NCBI GenBank assembly: GCA_001824435.1
Contig: MHXH01000023.1
Coordinates: forward strand, 1 to 35,084
Direction: 5' to 3'
Source of the DNA: Parcubacteria group bacterium RIFCSPLOWO2_01_FULL_48_18
Lineage (GTDB): Bacteria > Patescibacteriota > Minisyncoccia > UBA6257 > WO2-01-48-18
Length of the DNA stretch: 35,084 nucleotides
In this document: positions 7,550 to 15,085 of the stretch, in pieces
How the letters are laid out: each line of letters starts with the position of its first letter
How positions within the stretch are numbered: the first letter of the stretch is position 1
The notes under the pieces: model-generated
What the model saw: only the letters and a program-made list of their open reading frames with translations
What the model was told of the DNA's origin: nothing
Database searches by the model: none
Program-made: the position numbers and the translations under genes

Positions 7550-7620
7550 AGCGGGAGACGGGAATCGAACCCGCGCTCTTAGCTTGGGAAGCTAAAGTAC
7601 TGCCACTGTACTACTCCCGC
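7550..7620 (-). tRNA. tRNA-Gly (anticodon CCC)
   Basis: The acceptor GCGGGAG pairs with CTCCCGC. The D arm is GTACAGTGGCAGTAC, the anticodon loop TTCCCAA is held by TTAGC/GCTAA, and the T arm holds GTTCGATTC. Anticodon CCC reads GGG. The discriminator T is followed by an encoded CCA (7549-7547), unlike the neighbouring tRNA-Thr, 17 bases away on the same strand. Confidence 0.95.
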
Positions 7621-7677
7621 AAAATGGAATCTCGATTTTTTGTTTCGATCAAAATTGAAAAGAGGTCGCTAAAAACA

Positions 7678-8034
7678 TCAAAAACCGAAAAACTTTTTGA
7701 ATTTCTCCCAGGGCGTTTCTTTCTCTTCGACTTTTGTAGAAGTCGCATCCTCTTGAATGGCATCGTTTCCGTTCCTAAGCGTAATGATAATAAGCTTTTC
7801 TCCTGGTTTTATCATATTCAACCGCGCCCTTGCTTCCCGTTCTACGTTTTCCGAATTTGAATAGTGGTCGATGCCCCTTTCCAGCTCTTCGTTTTCCCCG
7901 ACAAAGCTCACGATCTGCGCCTCTAGCAACGCGAGCTCGCGGGCTAAGTCATCTCCCCGAAACCTCATCCGATACAGTCCATAACCAAGCAATAGAATGG
8001 CCGTGATTAAAACTGTGTTCATAAAAACTTTCAT
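7678..8034 (-). CDS. FtsB/DivIC-like septum formation initiator
   Basis: FtsB/DivIC proteins are bitopic divisome components that bind FtsL and FtsQ. This 118-residue protein has an N-terminal transmembrane helix (MNTVLITAILLLGYGLY, about residues 5-21), then a coiled coil (DLARELALLEAQIVSFVGENEELERGI). The family's closing motif ENVEREARARLNMIKPGEKLIII follows, and the tail is charged. I start at the ATG at 8034. The frame is open to TTG 8100, which would overlap lepA and place 22 extra residues before the membrane helix. It lies 58 bases after lepA on the same strand. Confidence 0.85.
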   Translation of the reverse strand: MKVFMNTVLITAILLLGYGLYRMRFRGDDLARELALLEAQIVSFVGENEELERGIDHYSNSENVEREARARLNMIKPGEKLIIITLRNGNDAIQEDATSTKVEEKETPWEKFKKFFGF

Positions 8035-8092
8035 CGCATGTTCATTATATTCCCCCCCGAATCGTTTTTCCAGCGAAAGCAGAAAGCTCACG

Positions 8093-10003
8093 CTACCCAA
8101 TTCCTCGCTTCAAAATCTTTATATACACTTCATGCGGGATGTTCACGCGAGCGAGCGAGAGAAGTTTTTTCTTTCCCCGTTGCTGCTTCTTCCATAATTT
8201 CATTTTCCGGCTCCGATCTCCTCCATACAGGTAGCCGGTGACGTCCTTCTTTAAAGCAGGAAGGTTTTCTCGCGCGACGATTCTTCCTCCTGCGCACGCC
8301 TGAATGGCTACCGGGAAATTCTCGCGCGGGAGCACTTCTTTCAAATGCCCCACGAAGCGGCGCGCCTCGCGATCCAATTTGTCCCGCGGCAGCACGCGTG
8401 AAAATTCAGGAATTTCCTGCCCTGCAAGCAAAATATCCATTTTCAGAATGTCGGCAGTCTCATATCCTTTCAGTTCGTAATGTACGGACGCGTATCCGCT
8501 CGTAGTGCTTTTGAGACGATCGTGGAAATCGGTTAACAGTTCGGCAAGCGGCATCAGGTACTTCACCAACACGTTCGTACCGAAATACTCGACGTCCTGA
8601 TACGCCATCCGATAGTGACCCGTAAGTTCCATAATCGTGCCGTAATCTTGCTTCCGGGAAATAATGTGTATGGAAATAAAGGGCTCTTTTATTTCCTGTA
8701 TCTGTCCTTCCTGCGGAAAATCCTGTGGTTTATACACCATCGCAACCGTGCCATTTTTACGTTTTATTTCATATGCAACGGACGGAGCCGTGGTAATGAC
8801 ATCGATGCCGAATTCACGGCGAATCCGTTCTGCGATAATCTCAAGGTGCAACGTGCCCAAAAATCCGAGACGGAATCCCCTGCCGAGCGCATCGGACGCC
8901 TCAGGCTCGAAGCTGAACGATGAATCGGTAAGATGAAGCTTCTCAATAGCGTTTTTTAAAATCTCAAAGTCGTCGGCTCCCTGCGGATAGAACGACGCGA
9001 ATACAACCGGTTGCGGCTCGCGATAGCCGGAAAGAGGCGCTGCCGCTCCCCTTGTCTCAAATCGTGTCAGTGTATCTCCAATTCTTACCAATCGCGGCTC
9101 TCGAATGCCCAGAGCGACATAGCCGATTTCCCCCTCCCCCAAAGACGTCCCCGGCCTTAAATCAGGAATAAAATATCCGACTTCAAACGCCTCTGCTCTC
9201 GCGCCGGCCGCGCAAAGCCATAGCGGATCTCCTTTTACAATTGCTCCATCAAACATCCTCACAAATGCAATAATTCCTTTATGACTGTCATATACAGAAT
9301 CGAAGAGAAGCGCGCGAGCCGCCGTCGCAACAATCTCTAATCTCTGGTCTTTAATACTCGAACCCTGGTTGTCAAACAATGCTGCACCCAGAGACCTTGG
9401 AGGAGGAACCCTCTCTATTACTGCACCAAGAAGGCGCTCGACTCCCTCTCCGGTTTTGGCGGAAACTAGAAAAATTTCTTCCTCTCCAATACCGGTTAAA
9501 GCACGGATGTCTCTTTTCAACTCCGAAGCTTCTGGATTCAAATCGATCTTATTGATGGCGGGAATGATCGCGAGTCCGAGTTTTTTCGCCGCGGCGTAAT
9601 TCGCGATTGTCTGCGCCTGAATCCCCTGCGTCGCATCAATAAGCAATATCGCGCCCTCGACTGCCGCAAGCGCGCGAGAAACTTCGTAGGAGAAATCGCT
9701 ATGACCAGGGGTGTCAATCAAATTCAAAACAAATTCTTGTTTTGAATTTGATGAATTTGGAATTTGGTCCGCCGGCCGGCGGATGGAATTTGGAATTTCC
9801 GTATGATTTACTTTGTAAATCATACGGACCGGGGCCATTTTGATGGTAATCCCGCGTTCACGCTCAAGTTCCATCCGATCCAGGTACTGCGGCTGCATTT
9901 TGCGCGGATCGACCGTTTTCGTAATTTCCAAAAAACGGTCGGCCAAGGTCGACTTCCCATGATCCACATGCGCCATGATGACAAAATTCCGAATAGCGTT
10001 CAT
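8093..10003 (-). CDS. lepA: Elongation factor 4 (LepA GTPase)
   Basis: LepA/EF4 is a ribosomal translocase-like GTPase involved in initiation or back-translocation. At 636 residues from MNAIRNFVIMAHVDHGKSTL it has G1 (AHVDHGKST, 11-19), G3 (DTPGH, 97-101), G4 (NKID, 151-154), EF-G-like domains and the LepA C-terminal domain (YGGDRSRKMKLWKKQQRGKKKL). It is longer than the usual 600 or so because of two in-frame insertions. One is at residues about 66-91 between switch I and DTPGH, encoded by palindromic AT-rich repeats. The other is at about 205-228, before ALLFDSVYDS. The frame extends upstream to 10099, but the ATG at 10003 matches the family start. Confidence 0.96.
   Translation of the reverse strand: MNAIRNFVIMAHVDHGKSTLADRFLEITKTVDPRKMQPQYLDRMELERERGITIKMAPVRMIYKVNHTEIPNSIRRPADQIPNSSNSKQEFVLNLIDTPGHSDFSYEVSRALAAVEGAILLIDATQGIQAQTIANYAAAKKLGLAIIPAINKIDLNPEASELKRDIRALTGIGEEEIFLVSAKTGEGVERLLGAVIERVPPPRSLGAALFDNQGSSIKDQRLEIVATAARALLFDSVYDSHKGIIAFVRMFDGAIVKGDPLWLCAAGARAEAFEVGYFIPDLRPGTSLGEGEIGYVALGIREPRLVRIGDTLTRFETRGAAAPLSGYREPQPVVFASFYPQGADDFEILKNAIEKLHLTDSSFSFEPEASDALGRGFRLGFLGTLHLEIIAERIRREFGIDVITTAPSVAYEIKRKNGTVAMVYKPQDFPQEGQIQEIKEPFISIHIISRKQDYGTIMELTGHYRMAYQDVEYFGTNVLVKYLMPLAELLTDFHDRLKSTTSGYASVHYELKGYETADILKMDILLAGQEIPEFSRVLPRDKLDREARRFVGHLKEVLPRENFPVAIQACAGGRIVARENLPALKKDVTGYLYGGDRSRKMKLWKKQQRGKKKLLSLARVNIPHEVYIKILKRGIG
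9721..9827. repeat. Triple palindrome repeat block inserted in frame in lepA
   Basis: Three palindromes follow each other inside the coding sequence. AATTCAAAACAA pairs with TTGTTTTGAATT (9721-9748). TCCGCCGGCCGGCGGA lies at 9768-9783. CCGTATGATTTAC pairs with GTAAATCATACGG (9799-9827). Between them are GGAATTTGG units of the AT-rich family. The block encodes residues about 60-91 of LepA and keeps the frame open. Confidence 0.85.
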
Positions 10004-10302
10004 AAATAATGCGATGTCCCCCGCCTTCCCGAATACCCCGCCTTCGCGGTGCCGTAGCCCGCTTCGGCAGGGCGAAGGCCTGCGGCTTACCCCGTACAAA
10101 ACAAAACTTCTATGGGACTTGCTGGTCGGAGGTTCATTACTCCCATGAAAAGGTGAAGGAATTTATTCCCGATTCACGTTTTTCGCGTTTATCCATTTCG
10201 CGTTTATCCATCCTCCGATTCGCGCGAATCGGAGGATAAGCATGGTAAAATTATTCAACTCATAATCGTTGGATTCAATCTCAAGGCATCGTCTTAGACG
10301 CA
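10004..10302. other. Gap upstream of lepA
   Basis: The gap contains GCCTTCGC (10040-10047), which pairs with GCGAAGGC (10072-10079), an AT-rich stretch, and the CCGATTCGCGCGAATCGG palindrome at 10210-10237. I see no convincing gene. The lepA promoter should lie here but is not clear. Confidence 0.4.
10210..10237. repeat. Palindromic repeat P1, copy 1
   Basis: ATCCTCCGATTCGCGC and its mirror form a perfect 28-base palindrome around the core CCGATTCGCGCGAATCGG. It shares that core with the copies at 10650-10683 and 12200-12233, but the outer arms are TCCT/AGGA instead of TCCC/GGGA, changed on both sides so that pairing is kept. Confidence 0.85.
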
Positions 10303-10575
10303 TTACGCAAGCTCTTTCATGGCAACAAGCGCGAGATGTGCAAATTTATTGAGCGGTTTATTCAACGAATAATATGCCGTGCCCTTTCCTTGCCTACGAT
10401 CCAGAATCTTCGCATTATAAAGCATGATTGTATGTTTCGATGTTGCCTTGATTGATAAATTCACCCGATCGGCAATGTCACTCACGGTAAGTTCGTTATG
10501 CTTGGTAAGAAGCTTCAGGATCCCCAACCTTTTCTCATTGCTCAACACTTTAAATAATTTTGCGGCTTCTTTCAT
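10303..10575 (-). CDS. ArsR-type winged-helix transcriptional regulator
   Basis: ArsR-family regulators are small dimeric repressors. This 90-residue protein covers one winged-helix domain: KLFKVLSNEKRLGILKLL near residues 6-23, the recognition helix region DIADRVNLSIKATSKHTIML, and the wing ILDRRQGKGTAYYSL. The CxC metal motif of ArsR/SmtB sensors is absent, so metal sensing is not supported. Its target is unknown. GAAGG lies a few bases before the ATG. It is monocistronic on the minus strand, flanked on both sides by copies of the P1 palindrome. Confidence 0.88.
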   Translation of the reverse strand: MKEAAKLFKVLSNEKRLGILKLLTKHNELTVSDIADRVNLSIKATSKHTIMLYNAKILDRRQGKGTAYYSLNKPLNKFAHLALVAMKELA

Positions 10576-10649
10576 ACCTTCTTTTGTATCATATCAATAC
10601 GGCAAGCACAATACCGCGCGTTTTTACAGCGCGTTTTTATAACTCACGG

Positions 10650-10683
10650 CCTATCCCCCGATTCGCGCGAATCGGGGGATAGG
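10650..10683. repeat. Palindromic repeat P1, copy 2
   Basis: This 34-base perfect palindrome has the core CCGATTCGCGCGAATCGG and arms CCTATCCC/GGGATAGG. It is identical to the copy at 12200-12233. No gene is seen in the surrounding 10576-10814 gap. Confidence 0.9.
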
Positions 10684-10814
10684 TATTTACAAAAAAATTG
10701 GTAATCCGCCTAATCATGTCATACCGAGAAAAGAATAGTTGGACGTCGCGGTTCTATCGCTGCCCCGAGCAGGAAGCATAAAAAGTAGGACTTTATAGAT
10801 TTCGTGCGGCAGTT

Positions 10815-11552
10815 TTACCGGTTTTCGAACGACCCCATGTAAAGTAGTCTTTGTGAAAAAAGATTTATCAAATACTGATGGGCTCTTGCGCGAGGCAAGA
10901 GCCCATGGTGAGGCTCGTTCGACTTCAAACTCCCATCACGCGCCGATACAGCGGTGAGCATTCGATTTTCATGCAGGGCGCGCCCGAAACGGGAATGGGC
11001 TTCTCTGATAGATCTCTCCAGAGCTTCTTCTTCTCCGCGACGAGCGCGCCGTTCTTCCGGCGAGAGCTTCATGCGCTCGATCTCTTCCACGATCTCCTCC
11101 ACGGAGAACGTGGGCGAGCTCGCGTAGAGCTTCTCGACTGCTTTGCGGACCCGTTCGGCGGGGAAAATCGCAAAGAGTTTCTGCCACAGTTCGCGAAGGA
11201 GTCCAGAATACGGCTGGGCAAACGATCGTCTATGCACTCCACGATTCTCGACCGTCCCCTGTTGAGCGCAATGCCTCAACACATACAGCGCGATCTCGAG
11301 CTTCAGGAACGGGACTGGTGCGCAGAGTATCTTGTTCATGCCCTCGATACGCAAGATATCGTAATGCATAGACGGATCATTCTTCTCAACTTCCCAGACG
11401 AGTTGAACGCCCACACCGGATGGCGAATACAGCACCTCGTCGAGCGCGACGGCGAAAACGGCATTCGCGACGGTGTATTGCAGGTAACTCTTTGCCCGCT
11501 CCGCGACTTGGACAAGCCGCGCAAATGCCGGAGAATTCAGGTAATGGAACAT
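10815..11552 (-). CDS. Hypothetical protein, charged and helical
   Basis: I do not recognise this 245-residue protein. It starts MFHYLNSPAFARLVQVAERAK and has a middle part with hydrophobic strands. A charged helical stretch follows at about residues 140-195 (SVEEIVEEIERMKLSPEERRARRGEEE), then a basic C-terminus. There is no signal peptide or membrane helix. AAGGGCGG lies upstream of the ATG as a weak Shine-Dalgarno site. The minus frame is preferred over the overlapping plus frame (10878-11576) because its composition is protein-like. The last 35 or so codons include a strong perfect hairpin (10878-10906), so the original gene may have ended earlier. Confidence 0.6.
   Translation of the reverse strand: MFHYLNSPAFARLVQVAERAKSYLQYTVANAVFAVALDEVLYSPSGVGVQLVWEVEKNDPSMHYDILRIEGMNKILCAPVPFLKLEIALYVLRHCAQQGTVENRGVHRRSFAQPYSGLLRELWQKLFAIFPAERVRKAVEKLYASSPTFSVEEIVEEIERMKLSPEERRARRGEEEALERSIREAHSRFGRALHENRMLTAVSARDGSLKSNEPHHGLLPRARAHQYLINLFSQRLLYMGSFENR
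10878..10906. repeat. Strong hairpin in the 3' end of the hypothetical gene
   Basis: ATGGGCTCTTGC (10878-10889) and GCAAGAGCCCAT (10895-10906) are perfect reverse complements around GCGAG. On the minus strand it is followed by AT-rich sequence with a T run some 20 bases later, so it could act as a weak terminator or be a coding repeat. Confidence 0.6.
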
Positions 11553-11750
11553 GGAAAACCGCCCTTCTGCCGCTAATCCGTGGCGTTTGCTGGTGTGTGC
11601 TTCCGGCTGCTAAACCGCAGCCACCGCATCAAAGAACAACATCCCAATCATAACATAAAGAAAGCGCCATGTCAGGGCAGGCAGAAACTCAACTCTGAAA
11701 TGCGACAAATAGAAACATTTCCGAATGGGTATTCTTGCGAAAAAACAATA

Positions 11751-11774
11751 AATAACGAGCTTATATCAAGCTCG
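11751..11774 (-). terminator. Terminator of the small membrane protein gene
   Basis: CGAGCTT (11756-11762) and AAGCTCG (11768-11774) form a hairpin. On the minus strand it is followed by TTATTTATTGTTTTTT. The stop codon at 11766-11768 is part of the stem. The 200 bases beyond, up to the next gene, show no other feature. Confidence 0.75.
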
Positions 11775-12083
11775 CTGCGCTTTTTTAACCAGGAGATATA
11801 CGACGTAGAGCACCACCACAGATACGAAGGTGCTTAATGCCGATGCTGCTCCAGCCGGTTGAAACATTTCATAAATCAATTCGGAAAAAGCCAAAAATCC
11901 CAGAAGTCCCGCCAGGTAGAAATAAAACCATCTCGGACAGCCCATCAAATTTTCGGTTTTTAAATAAAATCCCAGGAAGCTTTTCACCCTGCCCGATAAT
12001 AAGACTGCCGTTGCTACAAGGGGTAATAAGAGAACAGGGGCGAACAAACCAAGAAGCCACGGCGCGAAAGGCAGGATATTCAT
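11766..12083 (-). CDS. Small integral membrane protein
   Basis: The 105-residue protein has three hydrophobic segments: PFAPWLLGLFAPVLLLPLVATAVLL (about residues 5-29), WFYFYLAGLLGFLAFSELIY (about 52-71) and ALSTFVSVVVLYVVYLLV (about 81-98). It ends with a short basic tail (KKAQRA). The start at 12083 is set by a GGAGGTG Shine-Dalgarno site about ten bases upstream; the upstream in-frame extension lacks one. I do not recognise a family. It stands alone, between the hypothetical gene and ftsK, with its own terminator. Confidence 0.72.
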   Translation of the reverse strand: MNILPFAPWLLGLFAPVLLLPLVATAVLLSGRVKSFLGFYLKTENLMGCPRWFYFYLAGLLGFLAFSELIYEMFQPAGAASALSTFVSVVVLYVVYLLVKKAQRA

Positions 12084-12199
12084 GGCGTACACACCTCCAT
12101 GTTTGATGTTTCTCTGTTTTGTTAAACCGCTGCTTACAACAATAATTACTCTTCCCGGCCTTGTCAATGGAAATGGAATACCGGCCTCTCCTCGTCCTT

Positions 12200-12233
12200 C
12201 CTATCCCCCGATTCGCGCGAATCGGGGGATAGG
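12200..12233. repeat. Palindromic repeat P1, copy 3
   Basis: Identical in all 34 bases to the copy at 10650-10683. It lies in the 12084-12364 gap between ftsK and the small membrane protein; nothing else coding is seen there. Confidence 0.9.
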
Positions 12234-12312
12234 GATAAAAAGGCTGAGCTTCGCGAGCTTACGCTCATGGGTTTCTGACGTATGGGTTAAATCCGCATCT
12301 TATTCCAACCTC

Positions 12313-12347
12313 AAAAATCTTAAAATCCGCCGAGAGTCCGGCGGATT
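12313..12347 (-). terminator. Terminator of ftsK
   Basis: AATCCGCCG (12324-12332) pairs with CGGCGGATT (12339-12347) around GAGAGT. On the minus strand it is followed by TTAAGATTTTT. It lies 17 bases after the ftsK stop. Confidence 0.85.
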
Positions 12348-12364
12348 ATGTATAGAGATTTCCG

Positions 12365-14512
12365 TCATTCACCTTTCTTCACGTATACCTCTCTCGGCTT
12401 CGCGCCTTCTCCCGGGCCGATGACGCCGTTTGCTTCCATGATATCGAGCAGGCGCGCAGCGCGGGCATAACCGACTTTTAACCGACGCTGGAGCAGCGAG
12501 GCCGACGCCTTGCCCGCATTTTTGACCGTTTCCACTGCTTCATCATACAGAGGATCGTCCGCATCAGCATCTTCATGTTCTTCCAAATTCAAAGATGAAT
12601 TTTCAAACATGGAGCGATCATCTTTCTCTTCTGCGTGAGCAAACGAAACTTCTTCCGCCGTGCGCCGATTATGCGCAGCAATGAACTCCGCCACCTTTGT
12701 AATTTCCTTATCGCCGATAAACACTCCCTGCAGGCGCCTCGGTTTCGACAATTCGCTTGATATATACAGCATGTCTCCGCTGCCCAGGAGTTTCTCGGCG
12801 CCGGCAGTATCAAGAATCGTGCGCGAATCCACCTGACTTGCCACTTGGAGCGCGATGCGGGAAGTAATATTTGCTTTAATGAGGCCGGTGATGATTTCTA
12901 CCGACGGCCGCTGGGTTGATACCACCAAATGGATGCCGGTTGCCCGCGCCATCTGCGCAAGACGCACGATCGAAGCTTCAATCTCCCTCGGATACATGCT
13001 CATCAAATCCGCAAGCTCGTCGATAATCACTAGCAGATACGGAAGCGGCTGCATGTGTAACTTCACGGCATGCTGGTTGAAACTGGCAATGTCTCTCGCT
13101 TTACGCTCAAGCAACATGCCATACCTGCGCTCCATCTCTTTGATGGCGAACTTGAGCGCCAAGATAGCTTTTTTCGCATCGGTGATTACCGGCGTGACGA
13201 GGTGAGGAATATCTTCATACACGGAAAGTTCCACCCGCTTGGGATCGATCAAGATAAACCGCATGAGCTCCGGAGCATTTTTATACAGGAGCGATACGAT
13301 AAGCGAGTGTATGGCGACCGATTTCCCGCTGCCCGTGCTGCCGGCAATCAGGAGATGCGGCATCTTGGCGATATTGGCAAATACCGCCTCGCCGCTCACG
13401 TCTTTGCCAAGCGCAAGCGCCAAGGGGCCGGACGTTTTGAATGCATCAAGCACGAGCACGTGCTTGATCCGCACGAGCGCCGACGTTTTATTGGGAACCT
13501 CAACGCCGACGAGTGATTTTCCAGGAATCGGCGCTTCAATGCGCACCGGATGAGCCGCAAGCGCGAGCGCGAGGTCATTACTAAGCGTGGTGATCTTTGA
13601 AACCTTCACTCCTTCAGCAGGCTTGAGCGAATACCGCGTTACTGCCGGACCGACATGCACTTCGGTTACCTCAACCGGTATGCCAAAACTCATGAGCGTC
13701 CGGCGTATGATATTCGCATTCGCTTTAATGTCGCCGCTCGAGGGTTTATCCGAAGTATCGTCAAGCAGGGAAAGCGGCGGCGGCACGTACATTCGTGCTG
13801 CACGCGACGCATGCGCCAAAATACTTTCGTCGCTTCCGCTTTTTCCTTTTCTCGTCTCTTGCGCCGATCTCTGCCGAGAAACCCCTTCTTCCTTCTCGAT
13901 CGCCCGTTCCACTTCAGCCGCCACATCCCCTTTTATTTCCGGACTCACCACGCTTACCGTGGGCGCAACCGAGCTCTTCACGCTTACCGCTATCTCGCCG
14001 TTTTTCTCGCCCGGACGCGGCAATTTCAATGGAATATTAAATGCAACCAGAAATCCCGCCGCAAACAGAAAGAGATTCACCAGTAAGCCGGCGGAAAATC
14101 CAAACGGTTTTTCAACCAGTCCGCCGACAGCACCCACAAGCCCCCCTCTTCCCGATTCCAATATATCCGCAAAACCGAGGCCGCTCGTAAAAATGATCAG
14201 TCCGCCGACAAGCACCATCTTCGGCCGATATCGGACGCTTAACAAAAGCAATACGCCTCCGACAACAAGGAAAGAGGGTACCGCAAAATATCCGATACCC
14301 AACAGATAATCGAACACTCCATGCAGCACCTTCCCGGCAGGGCCGGCCCTGTCGAATGCGCTCAATATAAATACAGCCGCAAGGCACAAAAACACCAGCG
14401 CAGAAATGCTCTTTTTCGTCTCCGGATGCAGGTCCAAACGCGCATGTTTTCCGATTTCCTCTCTGGCGAATCTTTTGATGTCCTTTTTGAATTTCTTCGA
14501 TATCTTTGCCAT
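12365..14512 (-). CDS. ftsK: DNA translocase FtsK/SpoIIIE
   Basis: FtsK pumps DNA through the closing septum and aids chromosome dimer resolution. The 715-residue protein starts MAKISKKFKKDIKRF, with four hydrophobic N-terminal segments (about residues 36-160) and a short linker. The motor follows, with Walker A GSTGSGKS (about 391-398) and Walker B LLVIIDELADLM. The C-terminal gamma winged helix (YDEAVETVKNAGKASASLLQRRLKVGYARAARLLDIME) recognises KOPS-type sites. The short linker is typical of SpoIIIE-like forms. The ATG at 14512 fits the family; the frame extends to 14608 without support. Monocistronic, with its own terminator. Confidence 0.96.
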   Translation of the reverse strand: MAKISKKFKKDIKRFAREEIGKHARLDLHPETKKSISALVFLCLAAVFILSAFDRAGPAGKVLHGVFDYLLGIGYFAVPSFLVVGGVLLLLSVRYRPKMVLVGGLIIFTSGLGFADILESGRGGLVGAVGGLVEKPFGFSAGLLVNLFLFAAGFLVAFNIPLKLPRPGEKNGEIAVSVKSSVAPTVSVVSPEIKGDVAAEVERAIEKEEGVSRQRSAQETRKGKSGSDESILAHASRAARMYVPPPLSLLDDTSDKPSSGDIKANANIIRRTLMSFGIPVEVTEVHVGPAVTRYSLKPAEGVKVSKITTLSNDLALALAAHPVRIEAPIPGKSLVGVEVPNKTSALVRIKHVLVLDAFKTSGPLALALGKDVSGEAVFANIAKMPHLLIAGSTGSGKSVAIHSLIVSLLYKNAPELMRFILIDPKRVELSVYEDIPHLVTPVITDAKKAILALKFAIKEMERRYGMLLERKARDIASFNQHAVKLHMQPLPYLLVIIDELADLMSMYPREIEASIVRLAQMARATGIHLVVSTQRPSVEIITGLIKANITSRIALQVASQVDSRTILDTAGAEKLLGSGDMLYISSELSKPRRLQGVFIGDKEITKVAEFIAAHNRRTAEEVSFAHAEEKDDRSMFENSSLNLEEHEDADADDPLYDEAVETVKNAGKASASLLQRRLKVGYARAARLLDIMEANGVIGPGEGAKPREVYVKKGE

Positions 14513-14599
14513 TTCCACTATCACTATACCATGAATGTAGCCATATGAAAATAGATCGGGTGGCTTGCCCGAAAAGCAAAGAAAGAGAATTTGCTTCGG

Positions 14600-14631
14600 A
14601 TAAAACAAACAACCGAATCGCTTCGGTTGTT
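14600..14631 (-). terminator. Terminator of the ParS/MbcA-like gene
   Basis: AACAACCGAA (14608-14617) pairs with TTCGGTTGTT (14622-14631) around TCGC. On the minus strand it is followed by TGTTTTATCC. It begins three bases past the gene end. Confidence 0.88.
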
Positions 14632-14633
14632 AC

Positions 14634-14927
14634 TTAAGAAGGTATGCCACTAAGGGCATTCTCTAGTATAGTCACTACTGCGCCCACAAGACCCTCATTA
14701 ATGACAGATTGCGGAGTCCTATTGCCTAAATCAGGATGTGGAGAGTTGAGCCACTGATCAACATTTTCCTCGCCGATAACGAGAGCTAGAATTGCTCTCA
14801 CGCGAGCTACTTTATCGGGAATTGCAAGAATTTCAGTAATTTCTTCTGATTGTTTCTTAAGTGGGCACAAGTAATCCGGGTGTGCGTTTCCATGAAAAGG
14901 ACACTTCGTGTTCAGCGCCATTGTCAT
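14634..14927 (-). CDS. Small protein with MbcA/ParS/Xre-type toxin-binding domain
   Basis: The 97-residue protein ends in a segment (about residues 50-95: IGEENVDQWLNSPHPDLGNRTPQSVINEG, then VGAVVTILENAL) that matches the antitoxin Xre/MbcA/ParS toxin-binding domain, formerly DUF2384. In known systems this domain neutralises a RES-domain NAD-degrading toxin. The N-terminus has CPFHGNAHPDYLCPL, a possible C-H-H-C zinc site, in place of the usual Xre helix-turn-helix. No RES toxin gene is adjacent, so it is solitary in this window. GGAAGGAG lies just before the start. It has its own promoter and terminator. Function as an antitoxin is inference from the domain. Confidence 0.7.
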   Translation of the reverse strand: MTMALNTKCPFHGNAHPDYLCPLKKQSEEITEILAIPDKVARVRAILALVIGEENVDQWLNSPHPDLGNRTPQSVINEGLVGAVVTILENALSGIPS

Positions 14928-14964
14928 TTCTCCTTCCTATGTATGTAGCTGATGAACTAACGGT

Positions 14965-14994
14965 ATGTTAGCACGACAAGCGCCAACATTTCAA
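14965..14994 (-). promoter_or_regulatory. Promoter of the ParS/MbcA-like gene
   Basis: On the minus strand, TTGAAA (14994-14989), 18 bases, then TAACAT (14970-14965) preceded by TGC. The start of transcription would be about 30 bases before the ATG. Confidence 0.6.
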
Positions 14995-15085
14995 GCATAA
15001 ACCGTGTATTAAGTAATTGGACGCGCAGAACCCTCCCGCACTCTTTTTAGAGCTACGGCGGACAGGCTCTCGCTCTAAATACGAA

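Noticed and set aside
7550-7620. Glycine recoding of UGA (code 25) as in some CPR lineages
   Set aside because: The tRNA-Gly anticodon is CCC, and TGA serves as stop for nadB and the small membrane protein, so the standard code is used.
10878-11576. Plus-strand ORF of 232 codons
   Set aside because: It is fully antisense to the minus-strand gene 10815-11552, is arginine-, histidine- and cysteine-rich in the manner of shadow frames, and has no start signals.
15048-15078. TTTAGAGC/GCTCTAAA hairpin after dnaK as a terminator
   Set aside because: No T run follows it on the minus strand, so termination there is not supported.
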